A stretch of 64,000 nucleotides of DNA from JASHPR01 sp963844655 (GCA_963844655.1 CAWJPA010000005.1:1-64000); one strand, 5' to 3'; shown: positions 50,314-58,836, counted from the first letter of the stretch. The notes: generated from the letters alone by a model not told the origin. Numbers and translations are program-made.

Positions 50314-51116
50314 CCGCCGTTGCCATTCCCGCCGCCGAGCCGGGCCTGGGCACCAAGGCCCGCTGGGCCATCACCGACACGCTCACCATCACCCGGCGCA
50401 ACCTGCTGGTCTGGATGCGGGTGCCCGCCTACATCGTGTTCACCGTCATCCAGCCAGTGATGTTCGTGCTGCTGTTCGTCTACGTGTTCGGCGGCGCTAT
50501 CCCGGTCCCTGGCCACAGCTACGTGGACTTCCTGATGCCGGGGATCATCGCGCAGACCGCGGCGTTCGCGACCTTCGGCACGGCCATCGCGCTGGCCCAG
50601 GAGCTGCAGAAGGGCGTGATCGACCGGCTGAAGTCGATGCCGATGGCGCGGTCCGCGGTGCTGGCCGGCCGCCTGGTGGCCGACACCGGCCGGATGCTCA
50701 TCACGATCCTGATCATCGTCGGGGTGGGGTACGCGGTCGGCTTCCGGTTCCAGAACGGGTTCGTCCCGGCCGTGGGCATGGTCGTGCTCGCCACCGTCTT
50801 CGGGCTGGCCGTCTGCTGCGTCGCGGCCTTCACCGGGCTGGCCATCGGCGATGAGGAGTCGGTGCAGGCCTTCGGGCTGATCTGGCTGTTCCCGCTCACG
50901 TTCGTCAGCTCGGCGTTCGTGCCGGTCTCGACCATGCCCGGCTGGCTGCAGGCCTTCGCCAGCCACCAGCCGGTCACCTACGTCGTCGACACCATGCGCG
51001 CGCTGGCGCTGGGCGGCCCGATCGCGGCCAATCTGTGGTGGAGCATCGCGTGGCTGGCCGGGACCTTCATCGTCTTCGCGCCGCTCGCGGTCCGCGCCTA
51101 CAAGCGGGCCGACTGA
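50310..51116 (+). CDS. ABC-2 type permease (DrrB-like)
   Basis: 268 residues from ATG 50310, overlapping the ATPase stop (ATGA). Six membrane segments. DrrB features are YIVFTVIQPVMFVLLFVYVFGGAI near the N-terminus and the LAQELQKGVIDRLKSMPMARSAVL cytoplasmic loop that contacts the ATPase. The GDEESVQAFGLIWLFPLTFVSSAFVP and FASHQPVTYVVDTMRAL segments are also conserved. Exports the compound driven by the partner ATPase; substrate unknown. Confidence 0.92.
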   Translation: MTAVAIPAAEPGLGTKARWAITDTLTITRRNLLVWMRVPAYIVFTVIQPVMFVLLFVYVFGGAIPVPGHSYVDFLMPGIIAQTAAFATFGTAIALAQELQKGVIDRLKSMPMARSAVLAGRLVADTGRMLITILIIVGVGYAVGFRFQNGFVPAVGMVVLATVFGLAVCCVAAFTGLAIGDEESVQAFGLIWLFPLTFVSSAFVPVSTMPGWLQAFASHQPVTYVVDTMRALALGGPIAANLWWSIAWLAGTFIVFAPLAVRAYKRAD

Positions 51117-51132
51117 CGCGGTACCGGGCCGG

Positions 51133-51918
51133 TCAGCCCCGGGGCTGAACCGCGGGCCCGGCGAACACCCCGGTGAGGAACGTGCGCGCGGCCGTAAACG
51201 AGCGGGCGTCGGCCACCGGATCGTAGGCGACACCCGGAATGGCTCCTTGGGCCGCGCGGGAGTGCGTGAACCCGTGCTGGGCGCCGCCGTACATGATCAG
51301 CTGCCAGTCGGCATCGGCGCGGTTCATCTCGTCGGCGAACGCGGTGACATCGGCCAGCGGCACATGCGGGTCCAGGGCGCCGTGGCAGGCGAGCACGCTG
51401 GCCCGTACCGCGCCGGGTTCCGCGGGCGCGGGCGTGGCCAGGCTGCCGTGGATGCTGACCACGCCGGCCAGCCTCTCGCCCGCCCGGGCCAGGGCCAGGA
51501 CGGCCAGACCGCCGAAGCAGAAGCCGACCGCGGCGAACCGCCCGTCGGTGCCCGGGCAGCGGTCCAGCGCGGCCAGCCCGGCCTGGCCCCGCTGGACCAG
51601 CCGCCCGGGGTCATCGCGCAGCCCGGTGAGCGTCCTGATCACCCGCTCCCGGTCCCCGGCGACGCCGTCGCCGAACATGTCGGCCGCGAGAACCACGAAG
51701 CCGAGCGCCGCGTAGCGGCGCGCCTGGTCGCGTGCGTGCTCATCGAGCCCCGCGCCGCCGTGGACGAGCAGGATGCCCGGCCGCCGGCCGGGCCGGACCC
51801 GATCCCGGTACAGCACGCCGGTGAGCTCGGTACCCGCGTCGCTGTAGGCCAGGGCCTCGGCCGAAACGTCGGCGGCCACTACACCGGCGGATTGACCAGT
51901 GATTTCATTCTCGGGCAT
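51133..51918 (-). CDS. Dienelactone hydrolase family protein
   Basis: 261 residues from ATG 51918. Alpha/beta hydrolase with the DLH nucleophile elbow GFCFGG (Cys near residue 135), the acid in CHGALDPHVPL and the His in GAQHGFTHS. The Cys-Asp-His triad is thus complete. DLH enzymes open dienelactones from chloroaromatic breakdown, but many relatives have other roles. The gene ends 16 bases from the ABC permease, tail to tail; a TCAGCCCCGGGGCTGA palindrome over its stop may end transcription. Confidence 0.88.
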   Translation of the reverse strand: MPENEITGQSAGVVAADVSAEALAYSDAGTELTGVLYRDRVRPGRRPGILLVHGGAGLDEHARDQARRYAALGFVVLAADMFGDGVAGDRERVIRTLTGLRDDPGRLVQRGQAGLAALDRCPGTDGRFAAVGFCFGGLAVLALARAGERLAGVVSIHGSLATPAPAEPGAVRASVLACHGALDPHVPLADVTAFADEMNRADADWQLIMYGGAQHGFTHSRAAQGAIPGVAYDPVADARSFTAARTFLTGVFAGPAVQPRG

Positions 51919-51978
51919 TAGCGCATGCTAACACCGATCGTTAATAGTATAGCACAATTAATTTGCTTTAGGAAGCAA
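51919..51978 (-). promoter_or_regulatory. AT-rich promoter region of the dienelactone hydrolase gene
   Basis: On the minus strand TATACT (51951 to 51946) is a good -10, about 28 bases before the ATG. Upstream is a perfect 6-bp stem TTGCTT-TAGG-AAGCAA at 51963-51978. TTAGC/GCTAA arms flank the start codon at 51918-51931. The patch from 51930 to 52005 is far richer in A/T than the flanks. No convincing -35 is found. Confidence 0.4.
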
Positions 51979-52101
51979 TTTCGAATATCAATTCAGCGGC
52001 AATTGTGCGCAGCGGGCGGCCGCGGCAACAGCGCCCGCTGGACCGGCCCCGGGCGCGCCAATCACAGGGCCGACGCAACCGGCCCGCCGTCGCGACCCGG
52101 C

Positions 52102-52551
52102 TCAGCTCTTCGAGCGGACCACCGTTACCGGGCAGTGCGCCGCGGTCACGCAGTGAATGCTCACCGACCCGATATGCATGCCAGCGAACCCGCCGTGGCC
52201 ACGGTGCCCGACGACGAGCAGGCCGGCGTCGGCGGACTCGTCGATCAGCACCTCCGCCGGGTGGCCGTAGCTGACCTTGGCCTCCACGCCGCTCGGCCCG
52301 GGCCCCGGGTACACCTGGGCAATGACCTCGTTGAGCCGGTCCTGCATCTCCCGCTCCTCCTCGGGCCGGAGCGGCGAGTGCTCCATCGGCGGCCCGCCCA
52401 CGGCCCCGGGATAGTGCCAGGCCAGCACGGCCCGGACCGTGGCGCCCGCCTGCTGGGCGTATTTGGCTGCCCAGCCCAGGGCCGCCACCGACTCCGCTGA
52501 TCCGTCGACTCCGACTACGACGCGCTGCTGAATGAGTCCTTCGCTGGTCAT
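52102..52551 (-). CDS. Universal stress protein (UspA family)
   Basis: 149 residues from ATG 52551. One USP domain: VVVGVDGSAESVAALGWAAKYA at the N-terminus and the ATP loop VVGHRGHGGFAGMHIGSVSIHCVTAAHCPVTVV (G-x2-G-x9-G-S). The ATP-binding residues are present, so it is of the nucleotide-binding type. It diverges from the PIG-L-like gene. USPs help cells survive hypoxia and stress in actinobacteria. Confidence 0.92.
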   Translation of the reverse strand: MTSEGLIQQRVVVGVDGSAESVAALGWAAKYAQQAGATVRAVLAWHYPGAVGGPPMEHSPLRPEEEREMQDRLNEVIAQVYPGPGPSGVEAKVSYGHPAEVLIDESADAGLLVVGHRGHGGFAGMHIGSVSIHCVTAAHCPVTVVRSKS

Positions 52552-52691
52552 CGCCCGCCTGCCTCAGTCATCTCGTCACTGGTTGGCCGTCGTCACATTC
52601 GTATCCACGCCATCTCCATCTCCCCCGCACCAGAGGTTCACGGCTTCCCGCTGTGATGCAGGTGTCAGGAAGGAGACGAGGGATCACTGTC

Positions 52692-53654
52692 ATGGACGAC
52701 ACGCTGACTCCGATCGTGTACACCAGCATGCCCCGCAGGGCTTACGGCGAAGCGCCCTTTTGGGCGGATGACGCGGATTTGGCCCCGCCGGGCGACACGC
52801 TGGCCCCCGAAGCACTGGCCCCCGAAGCACTGGCCCCCGAAGCACTGGCCCCCGAAGCACTGGCCCCCGAAGCACTGGCCCCCGAAGCACTGGCCCCCGA
52901 AGCACTGGCCCCCGAAGCACTGGCCCCCGAGATACCGGCCCCCCAGCCACCGGCCCGGGTAACACTGGCCCCGGCGGGCCAGGACGCGCGACTCACGGTC
53001 CGGTCGCTGCCCCCGGCCGGGATGGTGCTGGCCGTCATCGCCCGGCCCGGGCAGGAATCGGCCGAGCTCGGCGGGCTGCTGTACGGGTTCCGCCGCCAGG
53101 GCGCGAGCCTGGCCCTGCTGTGCCTGACCCGGGGCGAGGCCTCGCCGCAGAACGCCACGTGCCAGCGGCTGGAGACCATCAGGCCCTTTGAGCTGCAGGT
53201 CGCGGCCGGGCTGCTCGGCGTCTCGTCGGTCTCGGTGTCCGACTACCCGGACGGCGGGCTGCGCCTGTCCCCGGTGACCGAGCTGACCGAGCGGGTGCGG
53301 CGCGCCATCCGCGACTACCGGCCGGACCTGCTGCTGGTCGTCGACCCCACGGCGGCCGGTGATCCCGATGTCGCACGGGTGGCCAAGGCGGCCTGCCTGG
53401 CCGCCGAGGCGTGCGGCCTGCCGGTCGTCGCCCGCACAGAGCCGGGCGCCCGCCGCAGCTGGATGATCGACCTGGGAACCGAGGCCGCGGCGGCCCGCGC
53501 TCTGCAGCAGTGCGCGGCGCAGGCCCACGTCAGCCAGTCCGCGGCCAGGCCGGAACTGCTTCGCCGGCTGGGCCGGCTGGGCCGCAGGGAGCTGCTGCGC
53601 TGGCTGGTGCCCCCGGCCGCGCACGCCCGGCTGCGGGCGGCCGCGCCGGCCTAG
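52692..53654 (+). CDS. PIG-L deacetylase-like protein with lost metal ligands and a LAPEA repeat
   Basis: 320 residues from ATG 52692. Residues 37-81 are a (LAPEA)8-LAPEI tract, probably an extended tether. The C-terminal 220 residues follow the PIG-L/LmbE fold: AVIARPGQESAELGGLLYGFRRQG, LLCLTRGEAS, RLETIRPFELQVAAGLLGV and DYPDGGL. The zinc site AHPDDE reads ARPGQE, and the later HPDH-type motif reads GDPDVARV, so the metal-binding His and Asp residues are gone. It is therefore probably not a zinc deacetylase. I recall similar actinobacterial homologues, so the loss is not a local mutation. Confidence 0.8.
   Translation: MDDTLTPIVYTSMPRRAYGEAPFWADDADLAPPGDTLAPEALAPEALAPEALAPEALAPEALAPEALAPEALAPEALAPEIPAPQPPARVTLAPAGQDARLTVRSLPPAGMVLAVIARPGQESAELGGLLYGFRRQGASLALLCLTRGEASPQNATCQRLETIRPFELQVAAGLLGVSSVSVSDYPDGGLRLSPVTELTERVRRAIRDYRPDLLLVVDPTAAGDPDVARVAKAACLAAEACGLPVVARTEPGARRSWMIDLGTEAAAARALQQCAAQAHVSQSAARPELLRRLGRLGRRELLRWLVPPAAHARLRAAAPA
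52800..52934 (+). repeat. 15-bp coding minisatellite, eight perfect units plus one variant
   Basis: The unit CTGGCCCCCGAAGCA (Leu-Ala-Pro-Glu-Ala) occurs eight times without any base change from 52800 to 52919, then once as CTGGCCCCCGAGATA. Perfect identity implies recent expansion. Length is a multiple of three, so copy-number change keeps the frame and would only alter tether length. Confidence 0.95.
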
Positions 53655-53717
53655 CGCAGGCGCCAGACCGGGACATGGCATGATCCACTGCATGTCCCAG
53701 TCTCCGGCGGGTCCCGC

Positions 53718-54371
53718 ATGATCGAGGCGGTGGTCTTCGACCTGGACGGCGTGCTCGTCGACTCGGAGCCGGTCTGGGAGGAGGTCCGCAGGCAGCTGGT
53801 GGCCGAGCACGGCGGGCACTGGGTCCCGGGCGCGCAGCAACGGATCATGGGCATGAGTACACAGGAGTGGGCCAGGTACCTCAGCGAGGACCTGGGCGTC
53901 GGGCTGTCCCCCGGCCAGATCGCCGAGTACGTCATCGACCGGATGGCCGCCCGCTACCGAGAGCGGCTGCCGCTGCTGCCCGACGCCCCCGAGGCGGTAC
54001 GGCGGCTGGCCGCGCGCTGGCCACTCGGGCTGGCCAGCTCGGCCCCGTCCCGGCTGATCGACACCGTTCTGGCCGCCTCCGGCCTCCGCTCGTCGTTCGC
54101 GGTCGTGATGTCCACCGAGCAGGTCGCGCACGGCAAGCCCGCCCCGGACATCTACCTGTCCGTCACGGCGGAACTCGGTTTCCGCCCGCCGGACTGCGCC
54201 GCGGTCGAGGACTCCAGCAACGGCCTCCGCTCGGCGGCCGCGGCCGGCCTGCAGGTCATCGCGGTGCCGCACCCGGAGTACCCGCCCGATCCCGACGCGC
54301 TGGCGGGCGCCAGGCTGGTGCTCACCAGCCTGACCGGGCTGACCCCCGGCGCGGTCTCGGCCCTGGGCTAA
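53718..54371 (+). CDS. HAD-superfamily phosphatase (beta-phosphoglucomutase-like)
   Basis: 217 residues from ATG 53718. Motif I VVFDLDGVLVDSEPVWEEV (nucleophile Asp and D+2), motif II GLASSAPSRLID (Ser), motif III GKPAPDIYL (Lys) and motif IV CAAVEDSSNGLRSAAAAGL (acid pair E-D) are all intact. A helical cap lies between I and II. This group includes sugar-phosphate phosphatases and beta-phosphoglucomutases; no substrate is implied by context. Confidence 0.9.
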   Translation: MIEAVVFDLDGVLVDSEPVWEEVRRQLVAEHGGHWVPGAQQRIMGMSTQEWARYLSEDLGVGLSPGQIAEYVIDRMAARYRERLPLLPDAPEAVRRLAARWPLGLASSAPSRLIDTVLAASGLRSSFAVVMSTEQVAHGKPAPDIYLSVTAELGFRPPDCAAVEDSSNGLRSAAAAGLQVIAVPHPEYPPDPDALAGARLVLTSLTGLTPGAVSALG

Positions 54372-54454
54372 CGGCGGAAGAACCATCCGCTCCGGGTGAC
54401 CCATCTGCCCCAGGCGGTGCGGATAATGGCAGTTGACTTAGGATCGGCGACTTG

Positions 54455-55462
54455 ATGGGCTCATATGAATCGAATGTCCCGGATCTTGGGACCGGCACGT
54501 ACGCCTCCGGGGACCGCCTCCCCACGTACGTCCCCAGCGCCCTACCCCGGCCGGGGCAGGAAGTGAGCACCTTGGACACCAAGACGAGGCCAGGGCCATC
54601 GTCGGGAGCAGGGAGCACGGTCTGGCCGGAGGCACCCGGCGAGGTCATGGCACAGCCCGATGAAACCGCCGTCCGGCTGAACGAGATGCTGCTCAGAACG
54701 GCCGGGAACGAGATCAGCCGCCGCCGCACGGCGCTGCCCATGGGCGACCTCGACGCGGACGACCTGGCCCAGCAGGTGGCCAAGAGCGCCCTGGCCGCGA
54801 TCACCGCGAATCTCGGTGATCACGACGGCCGGACGGCGTTCACGATCTGGGCCAGCAAGTACGTGGTGGCGGAGATCTCCGCGGAGATCGCCCGGCTGGC
54901 CTGGCGCACGGTGTCGATCCCGGCCGATCAGGAGCACTGGGCGCGGCTGCCCGCCCTGGCCGGCCTCAGCGCGGACGAGCAGGCCAGCTGGACCCGGGCC
55001 GTGGCCGCGCTCCGCCGGGCCGTCACCGAGGACCTCAGCGAGCAGCAGCGCGCGGCCTTCCAGGCCGTCGTCCTCGGCAATATCCCCATCGACGTGCTGG
55101 CCATGGAGCTCCGGTCGACCAGGAACGCCGTCTACAAGGCACTGTTCGAGGCCCGCAGGAAGCTGCGCAACAGCCTCGCGGCCGACGGCCTCGGCCTGGA
55201 GCCCGTCACCCAGCAGCTCCTGGGCGAGCCGCCCGGCCTGGACCGGCTGCTCGGCGTCACCCAGGGCGACGCCGGATGCGATGTCACGTTCCAGAACCTG
55301 GACGGCTACGTCGACGCCGAGCGGCGCGGCCTGGACCCGGCGCGGAACTACGCCCCGGTCGAGGCTCACCTGCGCAGCTGTGATCCCTGCCGTCAGGACT
55401 ACCGGGGCGTGCTGGCCGCGAGCCGCGGTGCTGTGCGGGCCCCGGCCGGCTGGCCGTCCTGA
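54455..55462 (+). CDS. ECF-like sigma factor with fused C-terminal zinc anti-sigma motif
   Basis: 335 residues from ATG 54455; TTG 54452 is also open. A 65-residue Ser/Pro/Gly leader precedes region 2 (MGDLDADDLAQQVAKSALAAI...FTIWASKYVVAEISAEIARL) and region 4 (LSEQQRAAFQAVVLGNIPIDVLAMEL...NAVYKALFEARRKLRN). The C-terminal 80 residues hold APVEAHLRSCDPCRQDYRG, the H-x3-C-x2-C motif of zinc-binding anti-sigma (ZAS) domains. No separate anti-sigma gene lies nearby. The fused domain may control the sigma factor in cis, e.g. by redox. This is inference. Confidence 0.82.
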   Translation: MGSYESNVPDLGTGTYASGDRLPTYVPSALPRPGQEVSTLDTKTRPGPSSGAGSTVWPEAPGEVMAQPDETAVRLNEMLLRTAGNEISRRRTALPMGDLDADDLAQQVAKSALAAITANLGDHDGRTAFTIWASKYVVAEISAEIARLAWRTVSIPADQEHWARLPALAGLSADEQASWTRAVAALRRAVTEDLSEQQRAAFQAVVLGNIPIDVLAMELRSTRNAVYKALFEARRKLRNSLAADGLGLEPVTQQLLGEPPGLDRLLGVTQGDAGCDVTFQNLDGYVDAERRGLDPARNYAPVEAHLRSCDPCRQDYRGVLAASRGAVRAPAGWPS

Positions 55463-55629
55463 CCGCGGGCCGTCCCGCAGCGCCGCCCCGGCCACCGCGC
55501 CCACCCCGACCGCATTTATGGCGTTATACCGGATCTCGGCCCGCCGACATGCTGTGCGGACCCGGCGAATACCGGCACTGCGATTCCGGCCAGGACGGTT
55601 GGGCCGCGCGCTGGGGGTAGCAGGACGGC

Positions 55630-57150
55630 ATGACTGTGACGGCCAGCGAAACCGAGACCAAGTACGACGCGCCCGCCGGCACCGTCCTGCCGCAGCTGGA
55701 TGAGCTGCCGCAGGTTGCGGGGACCTCCGGGCCGCAGCAGCAGAAGCTCGAGGCTGACTATTTCGACACCGCCGACCTGCGGCTGATCCGGGCCGGAGTC
55801 ACGCTCCGGCGCCGCCGGGGCGGCGATGACGCCGGCTGGCACCTGAAGCTGCCGGCCGGAGCGAGCACCCGCACCGAGATCCGGCTGCCGCTGGGTCGGA
55901 CCGGGCAGCGGGTACCCGGCGATCTGGCCGGGCTGGTCCGGGTGCACACCCGCGGCGAGCCGCTCCGGCCCATCGCGCGGGTGACAACCACGCGGCAGGT
56001 GCTGGTGCTGCTCGACGGGGACGGCGAGCCGCTGGCTGAGGTCGCGGTCGATGATGTCCGCGCCCAGACCCTGGGCGACACCACCACGGTCTCCCGCTGG
56101 GATGAGGTCGAGGTCGAGCTGGTCAACGGCGACCGGCGGCTGCTGCGGGCCGCGGACGAGCTGCTGCGCCGTGGGGGCCTGCACCGGGCGGCCCGGGTGG
56201 CCAAGCTGGAGCGGGCCCTGGGCCTGCCGCCCCAGGCGCCCTCGGGCCCGCCAGCGCTCGGGCCGTCCTCGCCCGCGGGTCAGGTGGTGGTGGCCTACCT
56301 GCGGGAACAGGTCGAGGCACTGAAGTCGATGGACCCGATGGTCCGGCGCGACGAGCCCGACTCCGTGCACAAGATGCGGGTGGCCACGCGCAGGCTGCGC
56401 AGCACGCTGCGGTCGTTCAGGAAGATCATCCGCCGCGACGCGACCGGCGAGCTCGCCACGGAGCTCAAATGGCTCGGCGGCGTGCTCGGCGAGGCGCGCG
56501 ATGCCGAGGTGCTCGACGGGCACCTGCAGGCCCGGCTGAACCGGACCCCGGTCGAGCGGGTTATGGGGCCGGTGCAGGCGCGTGTGCAGGGCCATTTCCC
56601 GCCCGCCAAGGCGGCGGCGCGCACCGCGGCGCTGGCCGTGCTTGACTCAGAGCGGTACTTCGCTCTCCTCGATCAGCTCGACCAGCTGCTGGCCGATCCG
56701 CCGTTCGGCCCCGATGCGGACAAGCGCGCCAGCAAGGCCGTAGCCAGAGCGGTGCGGCGCGCCTACCGGAAGACCGCCCGCCGGATGCACCGGGCCTGGC
56801 CCGCCGAACCGGGCCAGCCGCGGGACGGGGCCCTGCACGAGGCGCGCAAGGCGGCCAAGCGGGCCCGGTACGCGGGCGAGGCGGCCGCCCCGGCCCTCGG
56901 CCAACCAGCCCGGCGGTTCACCAAGCGGATCAAGCAGGTCCAGACCGTACTCGGTGATCATCAGGACACGGTCATCGCCCGCCAGGAGGAGCGGCAGCTG
57001 GGCATCAGCGCGCACTTGGCTGGAGAGAACAGCTTCACCTACGGCCTCCTCTACGCCGACGACGCCCACGAGGCCGAGCAGCTCCAGGCCCAGGCCCGCC
57101 GGGCCTGGAAGCGGGCCTCCCGCCCGCGCTACCGGGTGTGGCTGGGCTAG
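55630..57150 (+). CDS. CYTH and CHAD domain protein
   Basis: 506 residues from ATG 55630. The N-terminal CYTH domain (to about 200) begins with the E-x-E-x-K motif (SETETKYDA), then YFDTADLRL, LRRRRGG and WHLKLP. The CHAD domain (about 220-500) is helical, with conserved His/Arg: DSVHKMRVATRRLRSTLRSF, LHEARKAAKRARYAGEA and LGDHQDTVIARQ. CYTH enzymes act on triphosphates and CHAD binds polyphosphate granules. Combined proteins are linked with polyphosphate metabolism. Confidence 0.92.
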   Translation: MTVTASETETKYDAPAGTVLPQLDELPQVAGTSGPQQQKLEADYFDTADLRLIRAGVTLRRRRGGDDAGWHLKLPAGASTRTEIRLPLGRTGQRVPGDLAGLVRVHTRGEPLRPIARVTTTRQVLVLLDGDGEPLAEVAVDDVRAQTLGDTTTVSRWDEVEVELVNGDRRLLRAADELLRRGGLHRAARVAKLERALGLPPQAPSGPPALGPSSPAGQVVVAYLREQVEALKSMDPMVRRDEPDSVHKMRVATRRLRSTLRSFRKIIRRDATGELATELKWLGGVLGEARDAEVLDGHLQARLNRTPVERVMGPVQARVQGHFPPAKAAARTAALAVLDSERYFALLDQLDQLLADPPFGPDADKRASKAVARAVRRAYRKTARRMHRAWPAEPGQPRDGALHEARKAAKRARYAGEAAAPALGQPARRFTKRIKQVQTVLGDHQDTVIARQEERQLGISAHLAGENSFTYGLLYADDAHEAEQLQAQARRAWKRASRPRYRVWLG

Positions 57151-57266
57151 CGGTGAGCGGCGCCGCCGGGCCGCCTCACCCGGGCGGTGCCCCCATCACT
57201 GGCGTATGATGGGCCGCTGCGGGAACATAGCTCCTGTTGGTCCATTACGGGAGGAGCTGACCGGCG

Positions 57267-57869
57267 GTGAGCCCAATTTCGCGCGGATTCCATGGTCGGC
57301 GGCGGCCCGCGGCCGACCCGTCCCGGGTCCCGCCCGGGCAGTACCTGACCGACGACTTCCCCGTCCTGGCCGCGGGCCCGACCCCGCACACCAAGCTGGA
57401 TGCGTGGAGCTTCTCGGTCTCCGGCGGCGACCAGCCCAGGAGCTGGAGCTGGGATGAGTTCCGGGACCTGCCCGCCGAGCGGGTCACGGTCGACATCCAC
57501 TGCGTGACCCGCTGGTCGAAGCTGGACACCATATGGCAGGGCGTGTCGGTGGACACGCTGCTCAGCCAGGTGCAGCACCACGCCAGCTACGTGCTCGCCC
57601 ACTGCGACGGCGGCTACACGACCAACCTGCCGCTCGCCGACGTCACCGGCGGGCGGGCCTGGGTGGCCTTCGACTACGGCGGCGAGCCGCTCGATCCCGA
57701 GCACGGCGGCCCGGCGCGGCTGCTGGTTCCGCACCTGTACTTCTGGAAGAGCGCCAAGTGGGTGCGCAGCCTCGAGCTGCTGGACCGCGACGTGCCCGGC
57801 TTCTGGGAGACGTACGGCTACAACATGTACGGAGACCCATGGAAGGAACAGCGGTACGCGGGCGACTGA
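57267..57869 (+). CDS. Sulfite-oxidase-like molybdopterin-dependent oxidoreductase
   Basis: 200 residues from GTG 57267. It corresponds to the molybdopterin domain of the SUOX fold: LDAWSFSVSGGDQPRSWSWDEFRDLP, TVDIHCVTRWSKLDTIWQGV, where the Cys is the Mo ligand, and GYTTNLPLADVTGGRAWVAFDYGGEPLDPEHGGPARLLVPHLYFWKSAKWV. No heme or dimer domain. It overlaps the reductase gene by 31 bases and probably forms an electron-transfer pair with it. No signal peptide; cytoplasmic. It needs molybdopterin, yet the moaA copy at 3 kb is broken, so other copies must exist. Confidence 0.87.
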   Translation: MSPISRGFHGRRRPAADPSRVPPGQYLTDDFPVLAAGPTPHTKLDAWSFSVSGGDQPRSWSWDEFRDLPAERVTVDIHCVTRWSKLDTIWQGVSVDTLLSQVQHHASYVLAHCDGGYTTNLPLADVTGGRAWVAFDYGGEPLDPEHGGPARLLVPHLYFWKSAKWVRSLELLDRDVPGFWETYGYNMYGDPWKEQRYAGD

Positions 57870-58582
57870 CCTGGCAGGTCGCCGTCGTTGACCAGGTGGT
57901 CGACGAGACGCCCCAGGTCCGCACCATCTCCCTGAAGGTTCCGGAGTGGGCCGGCCACCGTGCCGGGCAGCACCTGGACGTCCGGCTGACCGCGGAGGAC
58001 GGCTACCGGGCCGAGCGCTCGTACTCCATTGCCTCGGCCCCGGGCGAGCCGGTCGCGATCACGGTCGAGCGGCTGGACGACGGCGAGGTCTCGCCCTACC
58101 TCACCGAGGAGCTGCGGGCCGGCGACGAGCTCGAGCTGCGCGGCCCGATCGGCGGCTACTTCGTCTGGGACACCGGGGACGGCGGGCCGCTGATGCTGCT
58201 GGCCGGCGGGTCGGGGATCGTGCCGCTGCGCTCCATCCTGCGGCACAGGGAGCGTACCGGCAGCGACGCCCCCGCCCGCCTGCTCTACTCGTCGCGCACG
58301 CTGCCCGACGTGATTTACCGTTCTGAATTGAGCCATTACGCCAACGGTGCCGAGGTGATCTACACCCTGACCCGGCAGCAGCCGCCGGGGTGGACGGGTC
58401 ACGCGGGGCGGGTCGACGACAAGCTGCTCGGCGACGTGGCGTGGCCCGCCGGCACCGCGCCGCTCGCCTATGTCTGCGGCCCGACCGCCTTCGTCGAGAC
58501 CGTGGCCGCGGGGCTGGTCGGGCTCGGCTACCCGCCGGGACGGGTCAAGACCGAACGGTTCGGGGCCTCGGGAGGACGCTGA
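57839..58582 (+). CDS. FAD/NAD(P)H ferredoxin-type reductase
   Basis: 247 residues from ATG 57839, inside the end of the molybdenum oxidoreductase gene. FAD domain motif RAERSYSIASAPGEPVAITVERL (RxYS), and NAD(P) domain MLLAGGSGIVPLRSILRHRE, LLYSSRTLPDVIYRSEL, and VCGPTAFVETVAAGLVGLG. There is no iron-sulfur ferredoxin domain. It would pass electrons between NAD(P)H and the molybdenum protein. It overlaps the zinc-ribbon gene downstream (TGATG). Confidence 0.9.
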   Translation: MEGTAVRGRLTWQVAVVDQVVDETPQVRTISLKVPEWAGHRAGQHLDVRLTAEDGYRAERSYSIASAPGEPVAITVERLDDGEVSPYLTEELRAGDELELRGPIGGYFVWDTGDGGPLMLLAGGSGIVPLRSILRHRERTGSDAPARLLYSSRTLPDVIYRSELSHYANGAEVIYTLTRQQPPGWTGHAGRVDDKLLGDVAWPAGTAPLAYVCGPTAFVETVAAGLVGLGYPPGRVKTERFGASGGR

Positions 58583-58836
58583 TGGAAGCGCTCGACGGAA
58601 ATGCGATCGGCGGCCTGCTGCTCGAGGTCTTCGGCGCGGAGATGACCATGGCCAGGTGCACGTGCGGCACCTGCGGCGCGACCGGCCTGGTGGCCGAGCT
58701 CGTGGTCTACCTCCACGCCCCGGGCACCGTGGTCAGGTGCCCGGCCTGCGAGGCAGCACTCATGGTGTTCTCGCACGCACACGGCATCAACTGCGTCGAC
58801 CTCAGCGGCCTGCGCAGCCTGGATACCCCGGGCTGA
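58582..58836 (+). CDS. Small zinc-ribbon protein (DUF6510-like)
   Basis: 84 residues from ATG 58582, overlapping the reductase stop. Motifs MARCTCGTCGATG and VVRCPACEAALMVF give two C-x2-C knuckles (28-33 and 54-57) for one zinc. It follows the reductase gene in many actinobacteria as I recall, and may be an accessory or electron-carrier partner. No catalytic role known. Confidence 0.82.
   Translation: MEALDGNAIGGLLLEVFGAEMTMARCTCGTCGATGLVAELVVYLHAPGTVVRCPACEAALMVFSHAHGINCVDLSGLRSLDTPG

Noticed and set aside
52800..52934. Possible CRISPR array
   Set aside because: The units are directly adjacent with no spacers and encode an in-frame LAPEA peptide inside a real gene, so it is a minisatellite.
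52665..54404. Long minus-strand open frame of 579 residues
   Set aside because: It is antisense to the PIG-L-like and HAD genes, which show clear family motifs; GC-rich third positions keep the opposite strand open.
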